64,000 bases of DNA from Geodermatophilus normandii (GCF_003182485.1 NZ_QGTX01000001.1:372001-436000); one strand, 5' to 3'; positions 34,627-43,179 are shown, numbered from the stretch's first letter. A program made the numbers and translations. Notes: a model not told the origin generated them from the letters alone.

Positions 34627-35045
34627 CCTGGATGCTGATCCGGCTGATCCTGTCGCTGGCCTTCGTCGGCGGCGTCCTGTGGTTCGCCGCGCGCCTGGCC
34701 AGGAAGCGCGGGCTGGGCTCCACCGGCGGGCTGGTCGAGGTCGTGGCCCGTCAGCGGATGGGTCGCACCAGCACGGTCAACGTGCTGCGCATCGCCGACC
34801 GCGTCCTCGTCGTCGGCGCGACCGAGGAGCAGGTCACCCTGCTCGCCGAGCTCGACGGCGACGCCGTGGAGACCTCGCTGGCCGAGCGGGCCGCGACGGC
34901 CTCCCCGGCCGAGGGCGGCCCGGCCGTCCCGGCGCCGCGTCCCGGCGGCGTGCGGGTCGGCGGCGCGCTGGCCGGCTCGGTGTTCGACCGGCAGGGCTGG
35001 GCGGGCTTCGTCACGTCGCTGCGCGAGCGGACGGTCCGCCGCTGA
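34623..35045 (+). CDS. fliO: Flagellar biosynthesis protein FliO
   Basis: Assists FliP-ring assembly. A 140-residue protein with one N-terminal membrane span (MLIRLILSLAFVGGVLWFAA) and the FliO core beta region (GLVEVVARQRMGRTSTVNVL, RIADRVLVVGATEEQVTLL). The C-terminal tail is Pro/Ala-rich. Overlaps both neighbours by a few bases. Confidence 0.9.
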   Translation: MTWMLIRLILSLAFVGGVLWFAARLARKRGLGSTGGLVEVVARQRMGRTSTVNVLRIADRVLVVGATEEQVTLLAELDGDAVETSLAERAATASPAEGGPAVPAPRPGGVRVGGALAGSVFDRQGWAGFVTSLRERTVRR

Positions 35046-35863
35046 TGACCGCTCCCCCGCCACTGCGGTCGCTGCCGCGCCGGGCCGCCGCCGTGCTGCT
35101 GGCCCTGCTGGGCTGCGCCGTCGCCGGTGTCCTGCTCGCCGGGCCGGCCGCCGCGGCCCCGACCGCCCCCACCCCGCCCACGGCACCGACCGTGCCCGCG
35201 GTCGACGGCGGGGTCGACATCTCGGTCGGCAACGGCAGCCCGAGCACCTCGATCACGCTGATCCTCGCGATCACCGTGCTGTCGGTGGCCCCTGCGGTGC
35301 TGCTGCTCTGCACGTCGTTCACCAAGATCGTCGTCGTCCTGTCGCTGACCCGCAACGCGCTGGGCCTGCAGTCCTCACCGCCGAACTCGGTCCTCACCGG
35401 CATCGCGCTGTTCCTCACGCTGTTCGTGATGGGCCCGGTCCTGTCCGACGTCAACGAGGTCGCCGTCCAGCCCTACATGGACGGCGCGATGACGGTCTCG
35501 CAGGCCTACGACGCCGGCGTCGTGCCGCTCAAGGAGTTCCTGCTCGACAACACCCGCGACGACGAGCTGCAGCTCATGGTCGGCCTCTCCGGCGAGGAGC
35601 AGCCCGAGGACCGCGGGGCGGTGAGCATGACGACGCTGGTCCCGGCGTTCGTCCTCTCCGAGCTCAAGAGCGCCTTCATCATCGGGCTGGTCGTGTTCAT
35701 CCCGTTCCTGGTGCTCGACATGCTCGTCAGCGCCTCGCTGATGGCGATGGGCATGATGATGGTGCCGCCGTCGATCGTGTCGCTGCCGTTCAAGCTGCTG
35801 TTCTTCGTGGTGGTCGACGGCTGGGCGATGATCACCACGTCGCTCGTGGGGTCGTACACGTGA
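35045..35863 (+). CDS. fliP: Flagellar export gate protein FliP
   Basis: Core of the export gate, 272 residues. An N-terminal signal sequence (AAVLLALLGCAVAGVLLAGPAAA), as usual for FliP, then TM segments with SFTKIVVVLSLTRNALGLQS, PPNSVLTGIALFLTLFVMGP, and a C-terminal pair with MAMGMMMVPPSIVSLPFKLL. ATG 35045 shares a base with the fliO stop. Confidence 0.95.
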   Translation: MTAPPPLRSLPRRAAAVLLALLGCAVAGVLLAGPAAAAPTAPTPPTAPTVPAVDGGVDISVGNGSPSTSITLILAITVLSVAPAVLLLCTSFTKIVVVLSLTRNALGLQSSPPNSVLTGIALFLTLFVMGPVLSDVNEVAVQPYMDGAMTVSQAYDAGVVPLKEFLLDNTRDDELQLMVGLSGEEQPEDRGAVSMTTLVPAFVLSELKSAFIIGLVVFIPFLVLDMLVSASLMAMGMMMVPPSIVSLPFKLLFFVVVDGWAMITTSLVGSYT

Positions 35864-36135
35864 GCGACGCCGACGTCACCGACATCGCCATCCAGACGAT
35901 GATGGTGGCCGCCAAGGTGGCCGCCCCGGTGCTGCTGACCGCCCTGCTGGTCGGCTTCCTGATCTCGCTGTTCCAGGCGGCGACCCAGATCCAGGAACCG
36001 ACGCTGTCGTTCGTCCCCAAGATGATCGCGGTGAGCATCGCGCTGCTGGTCACGGGCAACTGGGTGCTCGCCGAGCTGGTCGACTTCACCCACACCCTGT
36101 TCGCCCAGCTGCCGCACCTGCTCGGGCGGACCTGA
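35860..36135 (+). CDS. fliQ: Flagellar export gate protein FliQ
   Basis: A 91-residue protein with two membrane hairpin helices and the conserved LLTALLVGFLISLFQAATQI, QEPTLSFVPKMIAV. Part of the FliPQR gate. GTG 35860 overlaps fliP by four bases. Confidence 0.95.
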   Translation: MSDADVTDIAIQTMMVAAKVAAPVLLTALLVGFLISLFQAATQIQEPTLSFVPKMIAVSIALLVTGNWVLAELVDFTHTLFAQLPHLLGRT

Positions 36136-36140
36136 CCGGC

Positions 36141-36905
36141 ATGGACCTCGAGGTCCCGGCGGTCACGCTCGCGGCCCTGCTGCTGGCCACCGCGCGCGCG
36201 GCCGGCTTCGTCCTGCTCGCCCCGCCGTTCACCACCCGCACCATCCCGGCGCCGGTCAAGGGCGCGCTGGCCCTGGCGCTGGCGGTCGCGCTGGTCGACC
36301 GCGTGGCGCCCGGGCTGCCCGAGCCGACGACGGGGTTCCTCGTCGTCACCGCCGTCAGCGAGGTGGCCATCGGCGCGGCGCTGGGCTTCGTCGTCCAGCT
36401 GTTCTTCACCGCGGTGCAGTTCGCCGGTGAGCTCATCGACGTCACCGGCGGCTTCTCCCTGCAGCCGGCCTACGACCCGCTGGCCATGACCACCAACTCC
36501 GTCATCGGCAAGCTGCACTACCTGCTGGCGACGACGCTGCTGTTCACCAGCGGCGGGCACCTGCTGATCGTGCGCGGGTTCGCCACCTCCTACGAGGGGC
36601 TGCCGGTGAGCGGCGGCTACCCCGCCGGGGACGTCGCCTCCGTGGTGCTGACGGCGTTCTCCACGATGTTCCTCGCCGCGCTGCAGATCGCCGGCCCGAT
36701 GGTGGCCGTGCTGCTGCTGGCCGACGTCGCCCTGGCCCTGCTGTCCCGGGCCGCCCCGGCGCTCAACATCTTCGCCATCGGCTTCCCCGTGAAGATCATG
36801 CTGACCCTCGCGCTGCTCGGGCTGACCTTCCCCCTGCTGCCGCCGGCGCTCGACGCGCTGCTGGAGCAGGCCACCCGCGCGGTCGTCGGTCTCCGGAGCG
36901 GGTGA
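36141..36905 (+). CDS. fliR: Flagellar export gate protein FliR
   Basis: A gate protein of 254 residues with about six membrane segments. Conserved parts: AAGFVLLAPPFTTRTIPAPV, FAGELIDVTGGFSLQPAYDP, APALNIFAIGFPVKIMLTLA. ATG 36141 lies five bases after fliQ. Confidence 0.94.
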   Translation: MDLEVPAVTLAALLLATARAAGFVLLAPPFTTRTIPAPVKGALALALAVALVDRVAPGLPEPTTGFLVVTAVSEVAIGAALGFVVQLFFTAVQFAGELIDVTGGFSLQPAYDPLAMTTNSVIGKLHYLLATTLLFTSGGHLLIVRGFATSYEGLPVSGGYPAGDVASVVLTAFSTMFLAALQIAGPMVAVLLLADVALALLSRAAPALNIFAIGFPVKIMLTLALLGLTFPLLPPALDALLEQATRAVVGLRSG

Positions 36906-36911
36906 GCCGGG

Positions 36912-38060
36912 GTGGCCAAGGACGGTCAGGGGGGTGAGAAGACCGAGAAGCCCACTCCGAAGCGCCTCAAGGAGGCGCGCAAGGAGGGGCAGATCCCGCG
37001 GACCCAGGAGCTGGGCACCTGGGCCGGCGTGGCGGCGGCCAGCGTCTTCCTCCCGATGCTGGTCGCGAACGGCTTCGACGCGATCGGCCGGCTGTTCGTG
37101 CAGTTCGGGACGGTGGTCGACGAGCCGGAGGCCGAGGCGGTCGGCGTGCTGCTCGGGCAGGCGCTGACGGTCTTCCTCGAGACGCTGCTGCCGATGGCGC
37201 TCTCGCTGATGCTCGTCGGGGTGCTGGCGTCGGCCGCGCAGGGCGGGGTCGCCCTGGCCACCAAGGGCATGAAGCCGACGCTGAAGAAGCTCAACCCGTT
37301 CCCCGGGATGAAGCGGATGTTCGGCACCCACGGGCTCTGGGAGGCGCTCAAGGCCGTCATCAAGACCGCCGCGCTCGGCACCGTCGTCGTCGTGACCAGC
37401 GACCGGGCGCAGGCGCTGGTGTCGGCGTCGGGCGCGCTGCCGCTGTCGGCGGTGGTGGCGACCTTCGCCTCCTCCGCCGTCCTCATGTTCCGCGTCGTGG
37501 CGATCACCGGCCTGGTCATCGCGATCGCCGACTACGTCGTCGTGCGCAAGCAGACGATGGCCAAGCTGAAGATGACCAAGTACGAGATCCAGCAGGAGCA
37601 CAAGCAGTCCGAGGGCGACCCGCACGTGAAGGGGCAGCGCCGCTCCATGCAGCTGGCCATGTCGCGCAACCGGATGATGGCCGAGGTCGCCACCGCCGAC
37701 GTCCTGCTGGTCAACCCGACACACGTCGCCGTGGCGCTGCGCTACGAGCCCGAGCGGGGCGCGCCGCGGGTGGTGGCCAAGGGCGCCGACGAGCTGGCCG
37801 CGCGGCTGCGCGAGCGGGCCGCCGAGGCGCGGGTGCCGATGGTCCAGGACGTGCCGCTGGCGCGGGCCCTGCACGCCTCGTGCGAGCTCGGCCAGGAGGT
37901 GCCGCCGCAGCTGTTCACCGCCGTCGCCCGCGTGCTCGCCTTCGTGATGCAGCTCGGCGCCCGCGGCGTGCGCGGCGGGTTCCACCGGCCCGGCTTCCAG
38001 GCACCCGACGTCGCGGACCTGCCGCGGGCCGGCCGCCGGAGGACCCCGATCGCGTCCTGA
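36912..38060 (+). CDS. flhB: Flagellar export switch protein FlhB
   Basis: Controls the change of export substrate from hook to filament. A 382-residue protein with the N-terminal EKTEKPTPKRLKEARKEGQI, four membrane spans and a cytoplasmic domain with the autocleavage motif NPTH (LLVNPTHVAVALRYEPE, about residue 270) intact. A C-terminal Arg-rich tail of about 30 residues is extra. GTG 36912 follows fliR by six bases. Confidence 0.95.
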   Translation: MAKDGQGGEKTEKPTPKRLKEARKEGQIPRTQELGTWAGVAAASVFLPMLVANGFDAIGRLFVQFGTVVDEPEAEAVGVLLGQALTVFLETLLPMALSLMLVGVLASAAQGGVALATKGMKPTLKKLNPFPGMKRMFGTHGLWEALKAVIKTAALGTVVVVTSDRAQALVSASGALPLSAVVATFASSAVLMFRVVAITGLVIAIADYVVVRKQTMAKLKMTKYEIQQEHKQSEGDPHVKGQRRSMQLAMSRNRMMAEVATADVLLVNPTHVAVALRYEPERGAPRVVAKGADELAARLRERAAEARVPMVQDVPLARALHASCELGQEVPPQLFTAVARVLAFVMQLGARGVRGGFHRPGFQAPDVADLPRAGRRRTPIAS

Positions 38061-38069
38061 CCTCACGGG

Positions 38070-38126
38070 GCATTGGAGGCGATACGCACGTCCCGCCTGC
38101 CGATACGTGCGGAGGGCCTCCCATGC
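38070..38126 (+). other. Nested inverted repeat between flhB and flhA
   Basis: GCATTGGAGGC (38070-38080) pairs with GCCTCCCATGC (38116-38126) with one mismatch; inside, CGCACGT (38085-38091) pairs with ACGTGCG (38105-38111) around a 13-base loop. It begins nine bases after the flhB stop and could terminate the fliM-flhB message or form a structured leader. It has no T-tract. It lies upstream of the flhA promoter, so it is not part of the leaderless flhA message. Confidence 0.5.
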
Positions 38127-38168
38127 CTCGCCCCGGCGTGGGGCGGCTGTGACTGGTGCGGCGTCCGC

Positions 38169-38198
38169 GGTCGGCCGGGCACCCCCGGCTGCCGATGG
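38169..38198 (+). promoter_or_regulatory. FliA-type promoter of flhA, probably leaderless
   Basis: GGTCGGC (38169-38175), 16 bases, CCGATGG (38192-38198), then exactly seven bases to GTG 38206, the same geometry as at fliM. The -35 keeps only GGTC. Confidence 0.55.
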
Positions 38199-38205
38199 AC
38201 TGCCC

Positions 38206-40245
38206 GTGCGAGGGATGACCAAGGCAGCCGTGCCCATCGGCGTGGTGGCCATCGTCCTCATGCTGGTCGTGCCGCTGCCCGCGGCGGTGCTGGACCTGCT
38301 GCTCGGCCTGAACATCACCGCGTCCCTGCTGATCCTGCTGGTCGCCATGCAGATCAAGCGGTCGCTGGACTTCGCGGTCTTCCCCTCGCTGATCCTCATC
38401 GCGACGCTGTTCCGCCTCGCGCTCAACGTCTCCTCGACGCGGCTGGTCCTCACCGACGGCTACGCCGGCAAGGTCATCGAGGCGTTCGGGCACTTCGTGA
38501 TCGGCGGCTCGCTCGTCGTCGGCCTGGTGATCTTCGTGATCCTCACGATCATCCAGTTCGTCGTCATCACCAACGGTGCCGGCCGCGTCGCCGAGGTCGG
38601 CGCGCGCTTCACCCTCGACGCGATGCCCGGCAAGCAGATGGCCATCGACGCCGACCTGAACGCCGGGCTGATCAACGAGAAGCAGGCGCGCAAGCGGCGC
38701 ACCGAGGTCACCGCCGAGGCCGACTTCTACGGCTCGATGGACGGTGCCTCGAAGTTCGTCAAGGGCGACGCCATCGCGGCCATCATCATCACGATCATCA
38801 ACCTGGTCGGCGGGTTCGCCGTCGGGGTCATGCAGCGCGGGATGGCGCCCGGCGACGCCGTCGCCACCTTCTCGCTGCTGACCGTCGGCGACGGCCTGGT
38901 CTCGCAGATCCCCGCGCTGCTGCTGTCCACCGCGACCGGCATCATCGTGACCCGCTCGGCCAGCGAGGCCGACATGGGCACCGACCTGCTCGCCCAGCTC
39001 GGCCGGTTCAGGCAGCCCGTCCGCATCGCCGGCGGCGCCGCGCTGGCGCTGTGCCTGATCCCCGGGCTGCCGAAGCTGCCGTTCCTCGTGATCGGCGGGG
39101 TCTTCCTGTTCATGGCCTCCCGCATGCAGGAGGTCCCGCCCGAGGACGACGAGACGCCGGCGATCGCCGCCGCCGAGGAGCCGGCACCCGACTCCCCCGA
39201 GGCGATCGCCGAGCGCATGCGGGTCGACCCGCTGGAGCTCGAGGTGGCCTTCGACCTGGTCGACCTGGTCGACTCCTCCCGCGGCGGCGACCTGCTCGAC
39301 CGGGTCAAGGCGCTGCGCCGGAAGGTCGCGATGGAGACCGGCCTGGTCATCCCGCTGGTGCGCACCCGCGACAACCTCGACCTGCCGGCGTCGCAGTACG
39401 TCATCTGGCTCAACGGCGTCCCGGCGGCCAAGGGCATCTCGCCCGCCGGCACCGTGCTGGCCATCGGCGACGCCCTCGACGGGCTGCCCGGCCGGCCCAC
39501 CCGCGAGCCGGTGTTCGGCCTGCCGGCCAAGTGGGTGCCGGTCGAGCTGCAGCGGCAGGCGGAGATGGCCGGCGCCACCGTCGTCGACCGCTCCTCCGTC
39601 ATCACCACCCACCTCGCCGAGGTGGTCCGGCAGAACGCCGCCGAGCTCCTCGGCCGCGAGGACGTGCGGCTGCTGGTGGAGATGGTCAAGCGGACCCACC
39701 CGGTCGTCGTCGAGGAGCTCACCCCGGCGCTGCTCACCCTCGGCGAGGTGCAGCGGGTGCTGCACGCGCTGCTCGAGGAGAACGTCTCCATCCGCGACCT
39801 GGTGCGCATCTTCGAGGCGCTGTCGCTGCGGGCGAAGACCTCGACCGACCTCGACGGGCTGGTCGAGGCGGTGCGCTCCGCGCTCGGCTCGGCGATCAGC
39901 CACCCCTACGTCACGCCCGACGAGCGGCTGCACGTGCTCACCGTCGAGCCCGGCTTCGAGCAGCGGCTGCTGGAGGCGGTCCGGCACGGCGACGGCGGCC
40001 AGGTGCTGGCGCTGGACGCCGGCTCGGTCGACGCCCTGGTGACCGGCTGCAGCGGGCTGCTCGAGGACGCCGAGCAGCACGGTCTGTCCCCCGTCCTCGT
40101 GTGCTCCCCGCAGGTGCGGGCCGCGCTGTCCCGCCTGATGCGTCAGGTCCTCCCCCGCCTGCCGGTGATCTCGTACTCCGAGGTCTCCCGGACGGCCCAG
40201 ATCGAGTCACTGGGAGTGGTGAACGGTGCCGTTGCCATCCGTTGA
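38206..40245 (+). CDS. flhA: Flagellar export gate protein FlhA
   Basis: The largest export-gate protein, forming a nonameric ring and docking chaperone-substrate complexes. From GTG 38206 it has 679 residues. Eight membrane segments fill the first 330 residues (AVPIGVVAIVLMLVVPLPAA, then LALNVSSTRLVLTDGYAGKV), followed by the cytoplasmic domain (VWLNGVP-like VIWLNGVPAAKG, LLGREDVRLLVEMVKRTHPV, SYSEVSRTAQIESLGVV). The start is chosen from the promoter geometry; ATG 38215 (three codons in) also fits, and the frame is open to GTG 38107. It ends 20 bases inside the next gene. Confidence 0.94.
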   Translation: MRGMTKAAVPIGVVAIVLMLVVPLPAAVLDLLLGLNITASLLILLVAMQIKRSLDFAVFPSLILIATLFRLALNVSSTRLVLTDGYAGKVIEAFGHFVIGGSLVVGLVIFVILTIIQFVVITNGAGRVAEVGARFTLDAMPGKQMAIDADLNAGLINEKQARKRRTEVTAEADFYGSMDGASKFVKGDAIAAIIITIINLVGGFAVGVMQRGMAPGDAVATFSLLTVGDGLVSQIPALLLSTATGIIVTRSASEADMGTDLLAQLGRFRQPVRIAGGAALALCLIPGLPKLPFLVIGGVFLFMASRMQEVPPEDDETPAIAAAEEPAPDSPEAIAERMRVDPLELEVAFDLVDLVDSSRGGDLLDRVKALRRKVAMETGLVIPLVRTRDNLDLPASQYVIWLNGVPAAKGISPAGTVLAIGDALDGLPGRPTREPVFGLPAKWVPVELQRQAEMAGATVVDRSSVITTHLAEVVRQNAAELLGREDVRLLVEMVKRTHPVVVEELTPALLTLGEVQRVLHALLEENVSIRDLVRIFEALSLRAKTSTDLDGLVEAVRSALGSAISHPYVTPDERLHVLTVEPGFEQRLLEAVRHGDGGQVLALDAGSVDALVTGCSGLLEDAEQHGLSPVLVCSPQVRAALSRLMRQVLPRLPVISYSEVSRTAQIESLGVVNGAVAIR

Positions 40246-42937
40246 GGCGCCCACGCCCGAGGCCGCCGTCGCGGCGGCGCGGGAGCGGTACGGGCACGCG
40301 GTGCGGATCGTCGGCGTGCGCCGCATCCGCTCCGGCGGCGTGCTGGGCTTCTTCGCCACCGAGCGCTTCGTCGCCGAGGTGGAGGAGGTCGAGCCGGCCC
40401 GGCGCGCCCCCGCGCCGAAGTCGGAGTCCGCGCGCCGCATCGAGGCCGCGCTCAGCCGTGACCCCGGCCCGCTGCAGGACACCGGCGCCTTCCTGCGGGC
40501 GACCGAGATGCACCGCGGCCGGCCCGCGGCGGCCCGCCCCACCGCCCGACCGGCCGCGCCCCGCGAGCTGCCCGACCCGGTCGCCGAGCTGGCCGGCCTG
40601 CTCGGCTCCGCCGACGGCGACCCCGGCGCCGGCCTGTACTCCCGCGCGTCGGTGAGCACGCCGCGCCGCCCGGCTCCCGCTGCCGCCGCGCGCCGCCCGG
40701 CTCCCGCTGCCGCCGCGTTCCGCCCGGCTGCCGCACCCCGCACCGCGGCCCCTGCCGCTGCGGCTCCCGCTGCTCCCGCTCCGGCCGCCCGCCGGACCGG
40801 CCGCGCCCCGGTGCGGCCCCCGGCGACGCCGGCCGAGGCCGCCGGCCCGTCGCTGTTCACCGCCGCGCTGGCCCAGGTCGTCGCCGGCGACCGCGAGGTG
40901 CGCGAGGCCGTGGACGACGCCGTCCGCTCGGCCGCCGCGCTGTCGGCCGCCGAGGCCCTGCGCGCGGTCCAGGAGGTCGCCGACGCGACCGCCGCCGCGA
41001 CGGCCAGGGACGAGGAGCCCGAGCTGTCCTCGGTGCTGCGGACGCCGGAGCCGGCGCCCGCGCCGTCGACGCCGCTGGCCGCCGCGCTCGCCGCGGCGAT
41101 GGCCGCACCCGCTGCCGCGCCGGCTCCTGCGCCCGTCGCGCCGCTCGCCGAGGAGCCCGCCGTCGAGGAGCCCGCCGTCGAGGAGCCCGCCGTCGAGGAG
41201 GCCGCCGTCGAGGAGCCCGCCGTCGAGGTGGCCGAGGCCGTCGAGGTGGCCGAGGCCGTCGAGGTGGCCGTGCCCGGCGTGGACATGTGGGCCGACCCCG
41301 TGCCGGTCTCCTGTCCCGCCGTCTCCCCCGAGCCCGTCGCCCAGGTCCACGAGGACGTCGTCGACGAGGTTCTCGAGGAGGCCGCCGAGGAGCCCGCCGA
41401 CGAGGTCCCGGCCGACGACGAGGTCCCGGCCGACGACGAGGACTCGCTGCTCACCGACCTGCTCGGGCCCGTCGAGGAGCCCGCCGTCGAGGAGCACGCC
41501 GTCGAGGAGCCCGCTGTCGAGGAGCCCGCTGTCGAGGAGCCCGCCGTCGGGACCGCCGCCGTGGCCCTCGTGCTCGACGACGAGCCCGTCACGGACGTGC
41601 TGCCGGCCGTCGTCGCGGAGCCCATCGAGGTGCCGGCGCCGCGGCCGGTGGCCGAGTGGGCCGCGGAGCCCGACCTCACCGGCCCCGTCACCGGGCGCGA
41701 GGAGGCCATCGCCGAGGTGCTGCGCGCCGCCCTGGCGCACGACACCCCCGACGACGCCCTCACCGACATCCTCCGCGGCGTGCTCGCCAGCGCCTCGACG
41801 CAGGGCGGCGTGCACCGCGGCCGCCCGCCGGTCCCGGCGCCCTCGCAGCGCGCCGACCAGGAGCCGGCCTGGGTCGAGGCCTCGGCCGAGTCCGACGAGT
41901 GGGAGGTCGAGGAGGCGGTGCTCGCGCCGACCGCCAGCGACCCCGCGCCGCTCGCGCTCGACTCCACCGCCGTCCTGCCGCCGCTGTCCCTGCTGCCGCC
42001 GCCCACCCCCGGCGCGGAGCTGGCCGTGCCGCGGCTCCTCGGGCGCCCGCCCGTGCCGCCGGCCCGCCGCCTGCCGCCGGTGCCCGGCCAGGCCGTCGCC
42101 CGCGTGGCCGCCCCGGCGCCGGGCCTGGCGACCGTGACCCGCCTGCCGGTCGACGCCCGTGCCGGCCGCGGCTGGACCCCGGGTCGTGTCGTCGTGTCGT
42201 CGGTCCGCGAGGCCGGCACCACGCCCGCCGGCCGCGGCTGGGTCGACCCGCGCCTGGTCGAGGCCGCCGGGACCGTCGCGCGGCTGCGCGCGCTCGGTGT
42301 CCCGGAGGACCTGCTCGGCGCCGGCTTCACCGGCGAGGTCGCCGACGCCGGCACCTACGCGGCGCTCACCCGGGCGCTCGGCGCTGCGCTGCCGGTGGCG
42401 CCGCCGGCCCCGACCGGCGCCGGTGAGGTGCTGCTGGTGGTCGGTCCGGGCGTCGAGACGCTCGCCGCCGCCCGCTCGCTGGCGGCCACCATGCGCCTGG
42501 ACGCCGACCGGCTGCAGTGGGCCACCCGCGGGGACCTCGCCGCGCTGGCGCCCGAGGGCGGACGGATCACCTCGGTCGACACGGCGATCGCCCGCAAGCA
42601 GGAGGCCGCCGTCGCGGGGACGCCGACCGTCGTGGCGGTGGACGCCCCGATGCGCGCCGGTGCCCGCACGTGGCTGGAGCAGATCATGGCGATCTTCTCG
42701 CCGGCGGGCGTGTGGGCCGTCGTCGAGGCGACCCGCAAGCCCGAGGACGTCGGCCCGTGGCTGGACGCGCTCCCCCGCGTCGACGCCCTCGTCGTCCAGG
42801 ACACCGACCTGACCGCCGACCCCGCCGCCGTGCTGGGCCGGACGACGGTGCCGGTGGCCCTCATCGACGGGGCGCGGGCCACCGCGCACCGCTGGGCCTC
42901 CCTGCTGTGCGAGCGGCTGGAGAGCGCTGAGTCATGA
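40226..42937 (+). CDS. FlhF-position protein with repeat-rich centre and no visible P-loop
   Basis: A 903-residue protein overlapping flhA. The first 50 residues match the N-terminus of FlhF, the SRP-type GTPase that positions flagella (AAVAAARERYGHAVRIVGVR, RIRSGGVLGFFATERF). The centre (about 60-650) is Ala/Pro/Glu-rich and disordered, with two blocks of the repeat VEEPA. The C-terminal 170 residues resemble an SRP-GTPase fold (GEVLLVVGPGVETLAAARSL near residue 733, WLEQIMAIFSPAGVWAVVEA, VDALVVQDTD) but the P-loop Gly-Lys-Thr is absent (GPGVETLAA), so GTP binding is doubtful. It may be a structural polar organiser derived from FlhF. GTG 40226 has GGGAG upstream. Confidence 0.8.
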   Translation: MPLPSVEAPTPEAAVAAARERYGHAVRIVGVRRIRSGGVLGFFATERFVAEVEEVEPARRAPAPKSESARRIEAALSRDPGPLQDTGAFLRATEMHRGRPAAARPTARPAAPRELPDPVAELAGLLGSADGDPGAGLYSRASVSTPRRPAPAAAARRPAPAAAAFRPAAAPRTAAPAAAAPAAPAPAARRTGRAPVRPPATPAEAAGPSLFTAALAQVVAGDREVREAVDDAVRSAAALSAAEALRAVQEVADATAAATARDEEPELSSVLRTPEPAPAPSTPLAAALAAAMAAPAAAPAPAPVAPLAEEPAVEEPAVEEPAVEEAAVEEPAVEVAEAVEVAEAVEVAVPGVDMWADPVPVSCPAVSPEPVAQVHEDVVDEVLEEAAEEPADEVPADDEVPADDEDSLLTDLLGPVEEPAVEEHAVEEPAVEEPAVEEPAVGTAAVALVLDDEPVTDVLPAVVAEPIEVPAPRPVAEWAAEPDLTGPVTGREEAIAEVLRAALAHDTPDDALTDILRGVLASASTQGGVHRGRPPVPAPSQRADQEPAWVEASAESDEWEVEEAVLAPTASDPAPLALDSTAVLPPLSLLPPPTPGAELAVPRLLGRPPVPPARRLPPVPGQAVARVAAPAPGLATVTRLPVDARAGRGWTPGRVVVSSVREAGTTPAGRGWVDPRLVEAAGTVARLRALGVPEDLLGAGFTGEVADAGTYAALTRALGAALPVAPPAPTGAGEVLLVVGPGVETLAAARSLAATMRLDADRLQWATRGDLAALAPEGGRITSVDTAIARKQEAAVAGTPTVVAVDAPMRAGARTWLEQIMAIFSPAGVWAVVEATRKPEDVGPWLDALPRVDALVVQDTDLTADPAAVLGRTTVPVALIDGARATAHRWASLLCERLESAES
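41149..41270 (+). repeat. In-frame 15-nt repeats (VEEPA), block 1
   Basis: About five copies of a 15-base unit coding VEEPA, then two and a half copies of an 18-base unit coding VEVAEA. It lies inside the flhF-like gene, so copy number can change without breaking the frame. Confidence 0.85.
41471..41548 (+). repeat. In-frame 15-nt repeats (VEEPA), block 2
   Basis: Five units of 15 bases coding VEEPA with one VEEHA variant, 200 bases after block 1 in the same gene. Confidence 0.85.
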
Positions 42938-43179
42938 GCCCGCTGCGCTGGGACGTGCTCACGGTGGGGCTCGTGCTGGCCCTGCCGGTGCTCGCGCTGT
43001 ACCTGCGCGGTGACTTCACGGTCGACGAGGTGGCCGCCCGGCTGCCCTGGTGCCTGCTCGCCGGCTGGGGCGCGGTGGCGCTGCTGCGCTGGGCCGCGAC
43101 GCCGCGGACCCGCCCCGCCGACCGCCGCGCCCGCGCGACGTCGGCCCTCCCCGACGAGGACCCCGCCCCCGTCCCCTGA
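42934..43179 (+). CDS. Small two-helix membrane protein at the end of the flagellar locus
   Basis: An 81-residue protein whose ATG overlaps the stop of the flhF-like gene. Two membrane segments (VLTVGLVLALPVLALYL and LPWCLLAGWGAVALLRWA) are joined by a short loop with TVDEVAARLP; the tail is Arg/Pro-rich and cytoplasmic or external. No family recognised. Being translationally coupled to the flhF-like gene, it could anchor that protein to the membrane. Confidence 0.65.
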   Translation: MSPLRWDVLTVGLVLALPVLALYLRGDFTVDEVAARLPWCLLAGWGAVALLRWAATPRTRPADRRARATSALPDEDPAPVP

